Assembly (NCBI GenBank): GCA_963663945.1
Contig: OY760687.1
Coordinates: forward strand, 1,612,001-1,676,000
Length of the DNA stretch: 64,000 nucleotides
Direction: 5' to 3'
DNA from: Bin87 sp963663945
GTDB lineage: Bacteria; Chloroflexota; Dehalococcoidia; Lucifugimonadales; UBA3495
Part shown: piece after piece, positions 1 to 7,480 of the stretch
How positions within the stretch are numbered: position 1 is the stretch's first letter
How the letters are laid out: each line of letters opens with the position of its first letter
Notes under the pieces: generated by a model
The model's database searches: none
Told to the model about the DNA's origin: nothing
The model's input: only the letters and a program-made list of their open reading frames with translations
Made by a program: the position numbers and the translations under genes

Positions 1-1087
1 CAAACTTCTGGGCCAAGTATAGCTCCTCGTTGGTGCTATCGTGAGCGGTGATCAAACCGAACCCCTGGCCGGTCTGGTGGGGCCGAAGCCGCTCAGCAAC
101 CAGATCCAGAGCCTCGTCCCATGTGGCATTTTCCAGCCGACCGTTGCGTCGGATCATGGGGCGGCGCAGGCGCTGGCCGCTGGTGAGGTGGCCAAGGCCG
201 AATTTGCCCTTGTAGCAGGCCTGACCGCGGTTGGCCGGCGAATTGAGCTCGGGAATGGCACGAATCACGCGGCCCTGCTCGTTGATCTCGAGATTCATCT
301 GACAGCCCACCGGGCAGTGGGTGCAGATGGTGCGTTCCACGCGCGCCGGCTTTTCCCATTTGCCTTCGCGCTCGGTCAACGCCCCGACCGGGCATACGTC
401 GATGCAGGCGCCGCAGAACTCGCAACCGGACTCCAGCAGCGAGGTCCCGAAGGACGTGCCAACCAGAGCATTGCCGGAACGCTCGGTGAAGCAGATGGCG
501 TTGTCTCCGCGCATTTCTTCGCACGCCCGGACACATCGGCCGCAGGTGATGCAAAGGTTGAGGTCCCGGTCGTAGAAGGGATCGCTCACCTCCAGCGGAA
601 TGTCGCGATACACATAGGTCATGGGCGATTCGAGCTCCATGCCCAGATACCTCACGGTGTCCTTGAACTCGCACCGCTCATTCTTGGGACAGGTGATGCA
701 ACGGTCGTTGACCGAGACGTGGCGCAGGCACACGTCCGATGGCCCGCAGATTTCCACGCGGTGGCAGGTGAGGCAGCCGTTGGGATGCTCGGCGATGAGC
801 ATCTGCATGACGGAGCGGCGGAGCTCGATAACGTCGGGAGTCTCGCTCCAAACGGTCATGCCGTCGGTGGCTGCCAGGGTGCACGCGGCCGGGAACCCCG
901 GTACGCGGCCCCGCTCGTTTTCGGCTACTACCACGCACATCCGGCAGGCGGCATAGGGCTTCATGCCCGAGTGGTAGCAGAGATATGGGACGTACACCCC
1001 GGCGTCGATGGCGGCTTCGAGCACCATTTTCCCGGGTTGGGTCTTGATTTCCACACCGTCGATGGAGATGGTTATATCGTCAGGCAT
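1..1087 (-). CDS. NAD-linked formate dehydrogenase alpha / NuoG-like subunit (C-terminus beyond window)
   Basis: Partial; the frame is open to the left edge. The start ATG is at 1087 and the frame begins MPDDITISIDG. Visible in order: an N-terminal [2Fe-2S] ferredoxin domain (C-x10-C-x2-C then a later Cys), a His/Cys-rich NuoG-like segment, a 2x[4Fe-4S] domain (CITCGRCVRAC and CEFCGACIDVCP), and the start of a molybdopterin oxidoreductase [4Fe-4S] domain (CTHCPVGC...ACYKGKFG). The last readable residues, TNEELYLAQKF, resemble the segment just before the Mo-ligand Cys/Sec of formate dehydrogenases. In this family electrons pass from formate oxidation to the NuoE/NuoF module. It lies 50 nt downstream of the nuoF-like gene in the same direction. 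The His/Cys segment carries an extra cysteine block (see findings). It could also be NuoG of a hydrogenase-like complex; the formate dehydrogenase reading is favoured by the Mo-domain motif. Confidence 0.85.
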   Translation of the reverse strand, partial: MPDDITISIDGVEIKTQPGKMVLEAAIDAGVYVPYLCYHSGMKPYAACRMCVVVAENERGRVPGFPAACTLAATDGMTVWSETPDVIELRRSVMQMLIAEHPNGCLTCHRVEICGPSDVCLRHVSVNDRCITCPKNERCEFKDTVRYLGMELESPMTYVYRDIPLEVSDPFYDRDLNLCITCGRCVRACEEMRGDNAICFTERSGNALVGTSFGTSLLESGCEFCGACIDVCPVGALTEREGKWEKPARVERTICTHCPVGCQMNLEINEQGRVIRAIPELNSPANRGQACYKGKFGLGHLTSGQRLRRPMIRRNGRLENATWDEALDLVAERLRPHQTGQGFGLITAHDSTNEELYLAQKF

Positions 1088-1137
1088 GGTGTGTCCTATC
1101 TTGCGAAACGCGCGGCGGCAAAATCAAAGGCGGCAAA

Positions 1138-2895
1138 TTAGCGGCGGGTAAGACGGGGCGAGAAGACCTGGTCAGGGCAATCTCCGGTGTGGCGCTTCTC
1201 GCGAATGTGAGCGTCGAATTCGTGCCCGAAGTACCGGAGCGCAGAGGAGACCGGATTGAACCCGAGTTGCCCGTGTCCACACAACGACCCGGCCTGCATG
1301 TTTTCGCCGATGTTCCGCATGAGCGCGAGATCTTCTTCGGTGCCTTCCAGGTTGCTGATGCGTTCCAGGACTTCCAGAAGGTGACTCATACCCATGCGGC
1401 AGGGGAAGCACTTCCCGCACGATTCGTACTGGCAGAACGCGATCAGGTTGCGGGTCAGGTCCACCACGCAAGTATCCTCGTCCGCGACGATGATCCCGCC
1501 GGAACCCAGAATTGCGCCGGCCGCTCGGAAGACATCGAAGTCAAGGACCAGGTCCAGATTGGTATCGCTGGCAGAGAGCACGCCTCCCAGCGGTCCACCG
1601 GTTTGCAGCAGCTTCATGGACTTGCCATTGGGCACCCCTCCGGCCATGTCGAAGAGCACCTGACGCAGGGTCATGCCCAACGGAACTTCGATCAAACCGG
1701 TGTAGGTGATATCCCCGGACAGGCAGAGGATAGCGGTTCCGCTGCTTCCGTTGATCCTGTTATCGGGATCGGGTTTCGTGCCGATACCGGCGAACCATTC
1801 CCCGCCCCGCGCTACGATCTCTGGCACGTAGGCGAGGGTCTTGACGTTGTTGATGTTCGATGGTTTGCCGAACACTCCCACCTGGGCGGGGAAAGGAGGC
1901 CGGAAACGGGGCATGGACCGCTTGCCCTCGATGGCCTCCATCAACGCCGTTTCCTCTCCGGACACGTACGAGTCGCCCGTCAAGGCGACCTCCACGTCGA
2001 AGGAGAAATCAGTTCCCAGGATGTTCTGGCCCAGGAGGCCAAGCTCGTAGGCCTGCTGTATGACGGCGCGTGTTCGATCGATGGGCTGGTTGTGGCCGTG
2101 GCGGATGAAAATGTAGCCGCGATTGGCGTTGCAGGCGTACCCCGCGATGGTAATGCCTTCGACGACGGTGGCCGGATCGCTTTCCAGGATACCCCGGTCG
2201 TTGAAAGCCCCCGGATCACCCTCTTCGCAATTGCACAGGATGTACTTGTTAGGGTCCGGATTGCCGGCCAAAAACCCCCATTTGACGCCAGCCGGGAACG
2301 CCGCGCCGCCTCGGCCCCGCAGGCCCGAGGTACGGACCTCTCCCAGGGTGTCATCGGCAGACATTTCAGTGAGGGCTTTGTTCAGGGCCGAGTAGCCGCC
2401 GTTGGCGATGTACTGGTAGATATCCGACGGATCGATGTGGCCGGCGTTGCGCAGCGCGATGCGCTGCTGCAAGGCCATCATCGGGTGGTCCTGGAGGTTA
2501 GAAATGCCGGCCGGCGCCTGTGCCGTCTCCCCGAGGTAGCCGATGGCGTGCTCCGCCACCGGATCGCCACCGGCGACATGCTCCCGGACAATGCGCTCGG
2601 CCAGTTCGGGCGTTACCTGACTGTAGAACACCCGGGGGCCGTTTGGAGTCTGGACGTCCAGCAGAGGCTCGGCGAAACACAGGCCCAGCGTGCCGACCTC
2701 CGACACATTCGCCGCCACCTGCTGTTGCTCCAGGGCCGAGTTGACGGCGGCCACGACTTCGAAACCGCCGGCCGCTTCACCGGCTAATCCGGTGCCGACA
2801 CGAATCCACGGCCGGTCGCCCGCGGTCAGGTCTTCCCAGCGGCGCCGCGCCTCGGCAAGGATGGCGCTAAACGGAGTTTCCGTCGTTGCAGTCAC
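1138..2895 (-). CDS. NuoF-like NADH-binding flavoprotein subunit (formate dehydrogenase beta type)
   Basis: 585 aa. The FMN-binding loop SGLRGRGGAAFPAG and NADH-binding segment CNCEEGDPGAFNDR are present. The C-terminal [4Fe-4S] site CGKCFPCRMG plus SLCGHGQ is typical of NuoF/HydB/FdsB. In the family this subunit moves electrons between FMN and NAD(H). The N-terminal ~110 residues look like the thioredoxin-like ferredoxin domain often fused to FdsB/HydB proteins, but only one of its usual four cysteines remains (VGTLGLC). It starts 15 nt after the nuoE-like stop and precedes the alpha subunit, so the three genes look like one operon. The context argues for a soluble NAD-dependent formate dehydrogenase rather than respiratory complex I, since no other nuo genes are present. 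Confidence 0.9.
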   Translation of the reverse strand: MTATTETPFSAILAEARRRWEDLTAGDRPWIRVGTGLAGEAAGGFEVVAAVNSALEQQQVAANVSEVGTLGLCFAEPLLDVQTPNGPRVFYSQVTPELAERIVREHVAGGDPVAEHAIGYLGETAQAPAGISNLQDHPMMALQQRIALRNAGHIDPSDIYQYIANGGYSALNKALTEMSADDTLGEVRTSGLRGRGGAAFPAGVKWGFLAGNPDPNKYILCNCEEGDPGAFNDRGILESDPATVVEGITIAGYACNANRGYIFIRHGHNQPIDRTRAVIQQAYELGLLGQNILGTDFSFDVEVALTGDSYVSGEETALMEAIEGKRSMPRFRPPFPAQVGVFGKPSNINNVKTLAYVPEIVARGGEWFAGIGTKPDPDNRINGSSGTAILCLSGDITYTGLIEVPLGMTLRQVLFDMAGGVPNGKSMKLLQTGGPLGGVLSASDTNLDLVLDFDVFRAAGAILGSGGIIVADEDTCVVDLTRNLIAFCQYESCGKCFPCRMGMSHLLEVLERISNLEGTEEDLALMRNIGENMQAGSLCGHGQLGFNPVSSALRYFGHEFDAHIREKRHTGDCPDQVFSPRLTRR

Positions 2896-2910
2896 GAGGC
2901 CAATCGCAGA

Positions 2911-3390
2911 TCAGTGCGCGGGAGCGGAGGTCAGGGCCCGGGAGATTCTCGAACGGGCGATGTCGGGAGTGATCCGGCCGGCCAGGTGATGGTCAATCGC
3001 CATCACCGGAGCGTGGGCGCACGCGCCCAAGCAGGTGTTGTAGCGCAGGGTGGCTTTGCCATCGGGCGTATCACCCTCGTCGGACAACCCCAACGCTTCC
3101 TGCGCGGCCGCGATCACGGCGGTCGCGCCCATCACGTGGCAAGAGGGACCCCAGCAGACCTCCACACGGAGATCGGTGGGGGGGTCAAACCGGAAGTTGG
3201 GGTAAAAAGTGGCTACCGCCCACACGTCGTTGACGGTAACCTCCATCCGGACGGACACGGCTTCCACCGCCTCGGTCGGGATGTACCCTATCGCGTCCTC
3301 CACCGCCAGCAGGGATGAAAGGACGGTGACCGTGCTTTGTGGCTGGTCATTCACCGCTCTATCGATGAGCTGGAGGGTGGCATCGTCCAT
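2911..3390 (-). CDS. NuoE-like [2Fe-2S] thioredoxin-fold subunit (formate dehydrogenase gamma type)
   Basis: 159 aa, the usual NuoE length. The N-terminal helical part contains SSLLAVEDAIGYIP, and the thioredoxin-like [2Fe-2S] domain has all four ligands (VCWGPSCHVMG and NTCLGACAHAP). The family passes electrons with NuoF between NADH and the iron-sulfur chain. It is the first gene of a three-gene operon. The ATG at 3390 directly follows an 18-bp element resembling a Rex operator (3391-3408), with a candidate promoter further upstream. Because the NuoF partner has lost its own thioredoxin-like cluster, NuoE is probably the only [2Fe-2S] thioredoxin-fold site in this module. Confidence 0.92.
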   Translation of the reverse strand: MDDATLQLIDRAVNDQPQSTVTVLSSLLAVEDAIGYIPTEAVEAVSVRMEVTVNDVWAVATFYPNFRFDPPTDLRVEVCWGPSCHVMGATAVIAAAQEALGLSDEGDTPDGKATLRYNTCLGACAHAPVMAIDHHLAGRITPDIARSRISRALTSAPAH

Positions 3391-3408
3391 TTGTGAAATC
3401 CGTTACAA
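3391..3408. promoter_or_regulatory. Candidate Rex-type operator before nuoE-like gene
   Basis: The plus strand reads TTGTGAA-ATCC-GTTACAA, with the same 7-4-7 architecture as the Rex (NADH/NAD+ sensor) consensus TTGTGAA-N4-TTCACAA. The left half matches fully and the right half in 5 of 7 positions. It abuts the nuoE start codon. It also overlaps a longer imperfect inverted repeat (3400-3424). The Rex assignment is an inference from motif and context. Confidence 0.35.
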
Positions 3409-3428
3409 ATCCCGATTTGAACGGCGCG

Positions 3429-3458
3429 AGTTTAGCACAACGGCCCCGACACGGGCAA
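3429..3458 (-). promoter_or_regulatory. Candidate sigma-70 promoter of the formate dehydrogenase operon
   Basis: On the minus strand TTGCCC (3458-3453), an 18-nt spacer, then TAAACT (3434-3429), about 40 nt before the nuoE start. Both boxes are imperfect, so support is moderate. Confidence 0.4.
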
Positions 3459-3492
3459 CGCGAAGCCTGCCCCTGCGAGATCGAAACGATGA

Positions 3493-4149
3493 TCAGGTTT
3501 CGGCGGTTTCCCGATTCTCCAGGGCTTTGTCCATTACGCGCTGGAAAACCTCGTAGGGCTGTGCGCCGCTGAAGAGCAGGTTGTCGAAAACGAAGGTGGG
3601 TATGCCGCGGATGCCGTATCCCAGCGCTTCGTGGTACTGGTCAACCACCTTCTGGGCGTAATGACCCGATTCGACGCGTTCGCGCAGCTCGGCGCCGTCG
3701 AGGCCGACTCCAGAGCCGATATCGGCGAGGACTGAAGGGTCTCCCAGGTTAGCCCCGTGGTCCCAGTACGCCTCGTAGGCAGCATGGTGGTACTCAAGGA
3801 ATTTACCCTGTTCCTGGGCGTACTCGGTGGCCTGAAGTGAGTAGAGGCTGTTGGGAGTGTATTTGGGCGGCCGCATCACGATATTGGCCTCCCGAGCGTG
3901 GGTGCGGAGAGGGTCGGCCAGCTCGTCTTCGGTTTCGCCGGGGCGAGACTCCCGCGGGCGGCCTTCCTGGGGAGTGTCTGGGCGCAGCAGATAAGCGCGG
4001 CCCTCGACGGTGATGTCGTACTCTTCCGAAAGTTTGTCGACGCGCTCAAGGCCGACATAGCACCAGGGTCAAATGTAGTCGTACCAGACGATCACATGGA
4101 CGGGATAGGGGTCGTCCGGGTGGCTGTGGGCCGGCGGCTGGGTGGTCAT
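3493..4149 (-). CDS. DsbA/FrnE-family thiol oxidoreductase, predicted selenoprotein (UPWC active site)
   Basis: 218 aa if the in-frame TGA at 4071-4069 is read as selenocysteine (residue 27). The frame reads VIVWYDYI-U-PWCYVG, then continues unbroken through a DsbA-type helical insertion to the cis-proline loop RGIPTFVFDN and the stop at 3493. In cysteine homologues this site is CPWC, so the TGA replaces the first catalytic Cys. The start ATG at 4149 is preceded by AGAGGTGA. A stem-loop meeting bacterial SECIS spacing follows the TGA (4057-4035). The FrnE/DsbA-like family catalyses thiol-disulfide exchange; no signal peptide is visible, so it is probably cytoplasmic. Alternatives are a TGC-to-TGA sequencing error or a nonsense mutation. 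A conventional gene caller would report only the last 128 aa. Confidence 0.75.
4035..4071 (-). promoter_or_regulatory. Candidate bacterial SECIS element downstream of in-frame UGA
   Basis: After UGA (4071-4069) comes an 11-nt linker, then a perfect stem UGUCG (4057-4053) / CGACA (4039-4035) closing a 13-nt loop that begins with G. The loop starts 16 nt after UGA. Bacterial SECIS hairpins sit within the coding region just after UGA, typically with a G among the first loop bases and about 16-37 nt from UGA to the loop. Function is inferred. Confidence 0.5.
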
Positions 4150-4213
4150 GGCATCACCTCTGGAAGCGGAGCAGTTGCGGAGCGAGAGACGAGCGGTTTC
4201 GGGAGATCATTTG

Positions 4214-4948
4214 CTAGCAGGACACCAATCGGTCCAGCAGCGGGTACAGCCCTTCCAGACTGTCGATATGGTCGCAATCGGCGACGTCGGAGTGGAAACC
4301 GCCACGATCGATGAGTACCGGGAGGAGTCCGGCGTCGCGGGCGCCCTGCACATCGGAACGCGGCTGGTCGCCGACGTGCATCGCCTGTTCGGGGCGCAAG
4401 GCCATGCGTTTCAGCGCGGCTTCGAAGATAGCGGTGGCAGGCTTCTCACCGGTCTCGCGACTGGTGATGCAGAACTCCAGGTACTGCCGGATCCCCAGAC
4501 GCTGGGTGAGTTCGTCCATATCGCGGCGGAGGTTGGTCAGAACGGCCAACCGATAACCGCGTTCGTTCAACTCTTCCAGCACCGGGCGGGTTTCCTCAAA
4601 CTCCACCAGTTCCTTGGGCACGGAAATTGCCATGTCCCAGATCTGCTTGGCCATGCGAAGCGATACGGCCACTCCCGATTCTTCGAGAATGATCTGCTCG
4701 TACCGGGCGAAGAATTCATCGCGAGCCGGGGCGTCGCGTTCGCCCAAAGGCCACCGGTGATTTTCCTCGTTGAAATAGAGGTCGGCGATGGCATAGCCCC
4801 GGGACAACCGGTCTGCTGGGACCCGGATGCCCAGGTTCTGACAGGCGGCGTGCTGGATCTGGGGCAACGGCGGCCAGAAACGCACCAGCGTGTTGTAGAA
4901 ATCGAAAAAGATGGCCTCGATCATCTGCGGGGGGCGCAGGCCGGGCAT
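4214..4948 (-). CDS. HAD-superfamily hydrolase
   Basis: 244 aa. Motif I is FFDFYNTLV near residue 14 (nucleophile Asp followed by an Asn-containing variant of DxDxT), motif II is AVLTN, the lysine is in ETGEKPA, and motif IV is HVGDQPRSDVQGARDAG. This order and the cap region are typical of haloacid dehalogenase-like phosphatases of the Gph/YjjG type. The substrate cannot be told from sequence. The first Met (4948) is used; a second Met at 4924, directly before IEAIFFDF, is a plausible shorter start. It lies between the predicted selenoprotein and otsB, same strand, with 128 nt to otsB's end, so co-transcription is possible. Confidence 0.85.
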   Translation of the reverse strand: MPGLRPPQMIEAIFFDFYNTLVRFWPPLPQIQHAACQNLGIRVPADRLSRGYAIADLYFNEENHRWPLGERDAPARDEFFARYEQIILEESGVAVSLRMAKQIWDMAISVPKELVEFEETRPVLEELNERGYRLAVLTNLRRDMDELTQRLGIRQYLEFCITSRETGEKPATAIFEAALKRMALRPEQAMHVGDQPRSDVQGARDAGLLPVLIDRGGFHSDVADCDHIDSLEGLYPLLDRLVSC

Positions 4949-5076
4949 TCAGTCTCGCCGGGCGACCCGATGCTGCGCGGGGCAATGATAGCACAACGAA
5001 TGGGGCGTGACGCGCGTCGGCGTGCGGCGCCCGGACACGCGCCGGGACTGCCCGTCGGTCGAGAGCGGGCCCGCGT

Positions 5077-5853
5077 CTACAACGTTACCAGTTCGACCAG
5101 TGCGGCCGAGACGTCGGCGGGAGAGGGCAATCGCCAGTTCGCAAAGGTGCTGACGCCGGGAACTCCCACGTAGACGCCAACACCTCCAGCGGATCGGACC
5201 GCACCGAATGCATCCTCGTCGGTCGCGTCGTCGCCCATATAGATGGGGAAAGACTCCGGGGACAACCGGGATCGGATCAACGTCAGCGCTCTGCCCTTGT
5301 CCCAGTCGATCGCCGGGCGGAGCTCCAGAGCCATCTTGGCTTCGGTTACATGGCAGGACCCGGACTGCACAAACGGGTTGGTAATATCATCGAACGCGGA
5401 CACTACCTGGTCGTGATAGTTAGGCGGAGTCTGCCGAAAATGCGTAGTGAGGGTGTAGGTTTTATTCTCGACGAACGCTCCGGGCACGCCCGCCAAACGG
5501 ACTTCCAAATCGTGGGACGCCTGCCTGATGGTTTGAGACGCTGCATCAGCGTCAGGGTGGCGGTAGTCCAGTCCTAGGCCGCGTATTTCCAGGCCATGGT
5601 TGCCGGCGTACACCAGCCCCGGTACGTTCACCCGCGCCTCGACGTCGTGCAGGGACCGGCCGCTGATCACTCCCACTACGAACTCGGGACGATCCGCGAG
5701 TTGGCAGAGGAGCGGCTGATTGCCGGGGCACAGGGTTGCCTGTTCCGGGCGGGGAGCGATTTCCGATAAGGTCCCGTCGAAATCCAAGAGAAGCAGGATC
5801 GGGTCCCGGCCGATAACCAGGTCTTTTACTTTGTCTAGGTCGAGGTCGAGCAT
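5077..5853 (-). CDS. otsB: Trehalose-6-phosphate phosphatase
   Basis: 258 aa from the ATG at 5853. HAD motif I LLLLDFDGTLSEIAP, motif II VVGVISGRS, the OtsB signature YAGNHGLEIRG, and the C-terminal MGDDATDEDAF are all present. It dephosphorylates trehalose-6-phosphate to trehalose. The open frame extends upstream into otsA, but that part is out-of-frame antisense-like sequence, and the ATG 11 nt after the otsA stop fits a coupled otsA-otsB pair. Trehalose serves as an osmolyte and stress protectant in most bacteria. Confidence 0.93.
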   Translation of the reverse strand: MLDLDLDKVKDLVIGRDPILLLLDFDGTLSEIAPRPEQATLCPGNQPLLCQLADRPEFVVGVISGRSLHDVEARVNVPGLVYAGNHGLEIRGLGLDYRHPDADAASQTIRQASHDLEVRLAGVPGAFVENKTYTLTTHFRQTPPNYHDQVVSAFDDITNPFVQSGSCHVTEAKMALELRPAIDWDKGRALTLIRSRLSPESFPIYMGDDATDEDAFGAVRSAGGVGVYVGVPGVSTFANWRLPSPADVSAALVELVTL

Positions 5854-5864
5854 GGGGATTGGCG

Positions 5865-7373
5865 CTATGCCGTGGACGCGACGGTGAGGCGGGAGTGATC
5901 CGGCGTGCTCGCCTGCATCAGGTGCATCATGATCCGGCCGGCCCATTTGTAGATGTTGTTTTCGCGGACCGTATTGCGCATTTGGCGCATCCGAATGCGG
6001 CGCTCGGCGTCGCTCATCGTGAGGGCCTGGTGAATCGCTTCGGCAAACTGCTCGGTGGCGTAGGGATTTATGATGAGTGAGCCGGTGAGCTCCTGAGCGG
6101 CCCCGGCGAAGGCGCTGAGGATCAGGACGCCGTCCCCGTCGACGCGGGAAGCCACATATTCTTTGGCGACCAGGTTCATGCCGTCGTGCAGGCTGCTCTC
6201 GGCGCAGAAACTGGCCAGGCGGCGCAGCGCCGAAAAGGTTGTCGAGGGCAGGGAAGTAGGCCAATAGAGGACCGGTTGCCACCCATCGTGTCCGAAACGC
6301 TCGTTGATTCGGTTGACGGTAGCTTCAATATCGATGGTGAGCTGCATGTACGAATCGATATTGGTTCGACTGGCGGCGCCGGCCTGGAGGAAGACCAACT
6401 GGCCGCGATATTGAGGCCATTTTTCAAACAGACGCTCAACGGCCCGCAGGCGATGGGGGATGCCCTTGGTGTAGTCCTGCCGGTCGATGCCGAGGCCAAG
6501 GATGCGGCCGCGGTTCAGTCCCAGCTCCCGTGAAAGCCGAACCATTTCGGCTTCGACTTCCTCGGAACGGGCCTCCTCGTCCAGGCTGTCGAAATCGATA
6601 CTGATGGGGAATGGCCGGACCAGGGTGGTCTCGTCGCGGTAGTCGATCAATCCGTATTCCGGGTCGACGTGGGCGTCAAGATTGGCCTCAACACAACTGA
6701 GGAAGTTCTGACAGTCCCCGGAGAGGTGGAAACCCAGAAGGTCGTTGCCCAACATGCCGTCAAGGATTTCGTCCTGCCAGGGACAGATCCGAAGGATGTC
6801 CGGATTGGGCCAGGGGATGTGCCAGAACTGCCCGATGATGGCGTCAGGATTGACCTCGCGGATGTACCGGGGCAAGAGGGCAAGATGATAGTCCTGAATC
6901 AGTACGATGGCGGGCTCGTCATTTATCTCGTCGAGGACCAAATCCGCAAAGCGACGGTTTACGGACTGATAGAAGCCGTAGTGCTCGGCATCAAAAACGG
7001 GCTCGGTGTAGGCGATGTGGCACAACGGCCACAGGGCCTCGTTCGCGAAACCGTAGTAAAAGCCCTTGTTCTCTTCTTCGCTCAGGCTGAGCAGCCGCAT
7101 GGAGTATGCGGGGTCGTCGGTCGGGACGCGAATACGGCCGGATTCGTCCATGGCGGCCAGATCGTCGTCGCCGTTACTCTGGGCGATCCAGGTACCACCG
7201 CATGCACGCATCAGCGGATCTATGGCCGCGGTGAGTCCGCCCGGGGGCATCTCCCCACGAGGGACACCGTCCACCATGGTAAACACGTACGGCTGTCGAT
7301 TGGACACCACGACCAGCCGATAGTCGCTCAATTCCCGGCTTACCAAGCGTTGTAATTCGCCGCCGGTCCACAT
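5865..7373 (-). CDS. otsA: Trehalose-6-phosphate synthase (GT20)
   Basis: 502 aa, normal OtsA length. It carries VVVSNRQPY at the N-terminus, the PGGL loop, QDYHLALLPRYIR, FWHIPWPNPDILR, the nucleotide-sugar site GIDRQDYTKGIPHRL and the DGMNLVAKEYVA donor-binding motif. It forms trehalose-6-phosphate from a nucleotide-activated glucose and glucose-6-phosphate. The start at 7373 has a strong Shine-Dalgarno (GGAGGTGG about 8 nt upstream) and a TATAAT box about 45 nt further up. otsB follows 11 nt after the stop. Confidence 0.95.
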   Translation of the reverse strand: MWTGGELQRLVSRELSDYRLVVVSNRQPYVFTMVDGVPRGEMPPGGLTAAIDPLMRACGGTWIAQSNGDDDLAAMDESGRIRVPTDDPAYSMRLLSLSEEENKGFYYGFANEALWPLCHIAYTEPVFDAEHYGFYQSVNRRFADLVLDEINDEPAIVLIQDYHLALLPRYIREVNPDAIIGQFWHIPWPNPDILRICPWQDEILDGMLGNDLLGFHLSGDCQNFLSCVEANLDAHVDPEYGLIDYRDETTLVRPFPISIDFDSLDEEARSEEVEAEMVRLSRELGLNRGRILGLGIDRQDYTKGIPHRLRAVERLFEKWPQYRGQLVFLQAGAASRTNIDSYMQLTIDIEATVNRINERFGHDGWQPVLYWPTSLPSTTFSALRRLASFCAESSLHDGMNLVAKEYVASRVDGDGVLILSAFAGAAQELTGSLIINPYATEQFAEAIHQALTMSDAERRIRMRQMRNTVRENNIYKWAGRIMMHLMQASTPDHSRLTVASTA

Positions 7374-7417
7374 AACAGGCCACCTCCGTTCTCAGGTGCG
7401 CCTCGGAGCAGTAAAAA

Positions 7418-7423
7418 ATTATA
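7418..7423 (-). promoter_or_regulatory. Candidate -10 element of otsA
   Basis: Perfect TATAAT on the minus strand in a locally AT-rich stretch (7417-7465), 45 nt before otsA. No good -35 hexamer is seen at 16-18 nt, so the exact promoter is uncertain. Confidence 0.4.
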
Positions 7424-7480
7424 CACTGCAAATAACTATAATCATTATTATCGACTACTGATTGTGCCACACGAGAGCCG

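Noticed and set aside
1189..2787. A 532-codon open frame on the plus strand
   Set aside because: It is antisense to the clear NuoF-like gene and has no recognisable domain; a long shadow frame is expected in GC-rich DNA.
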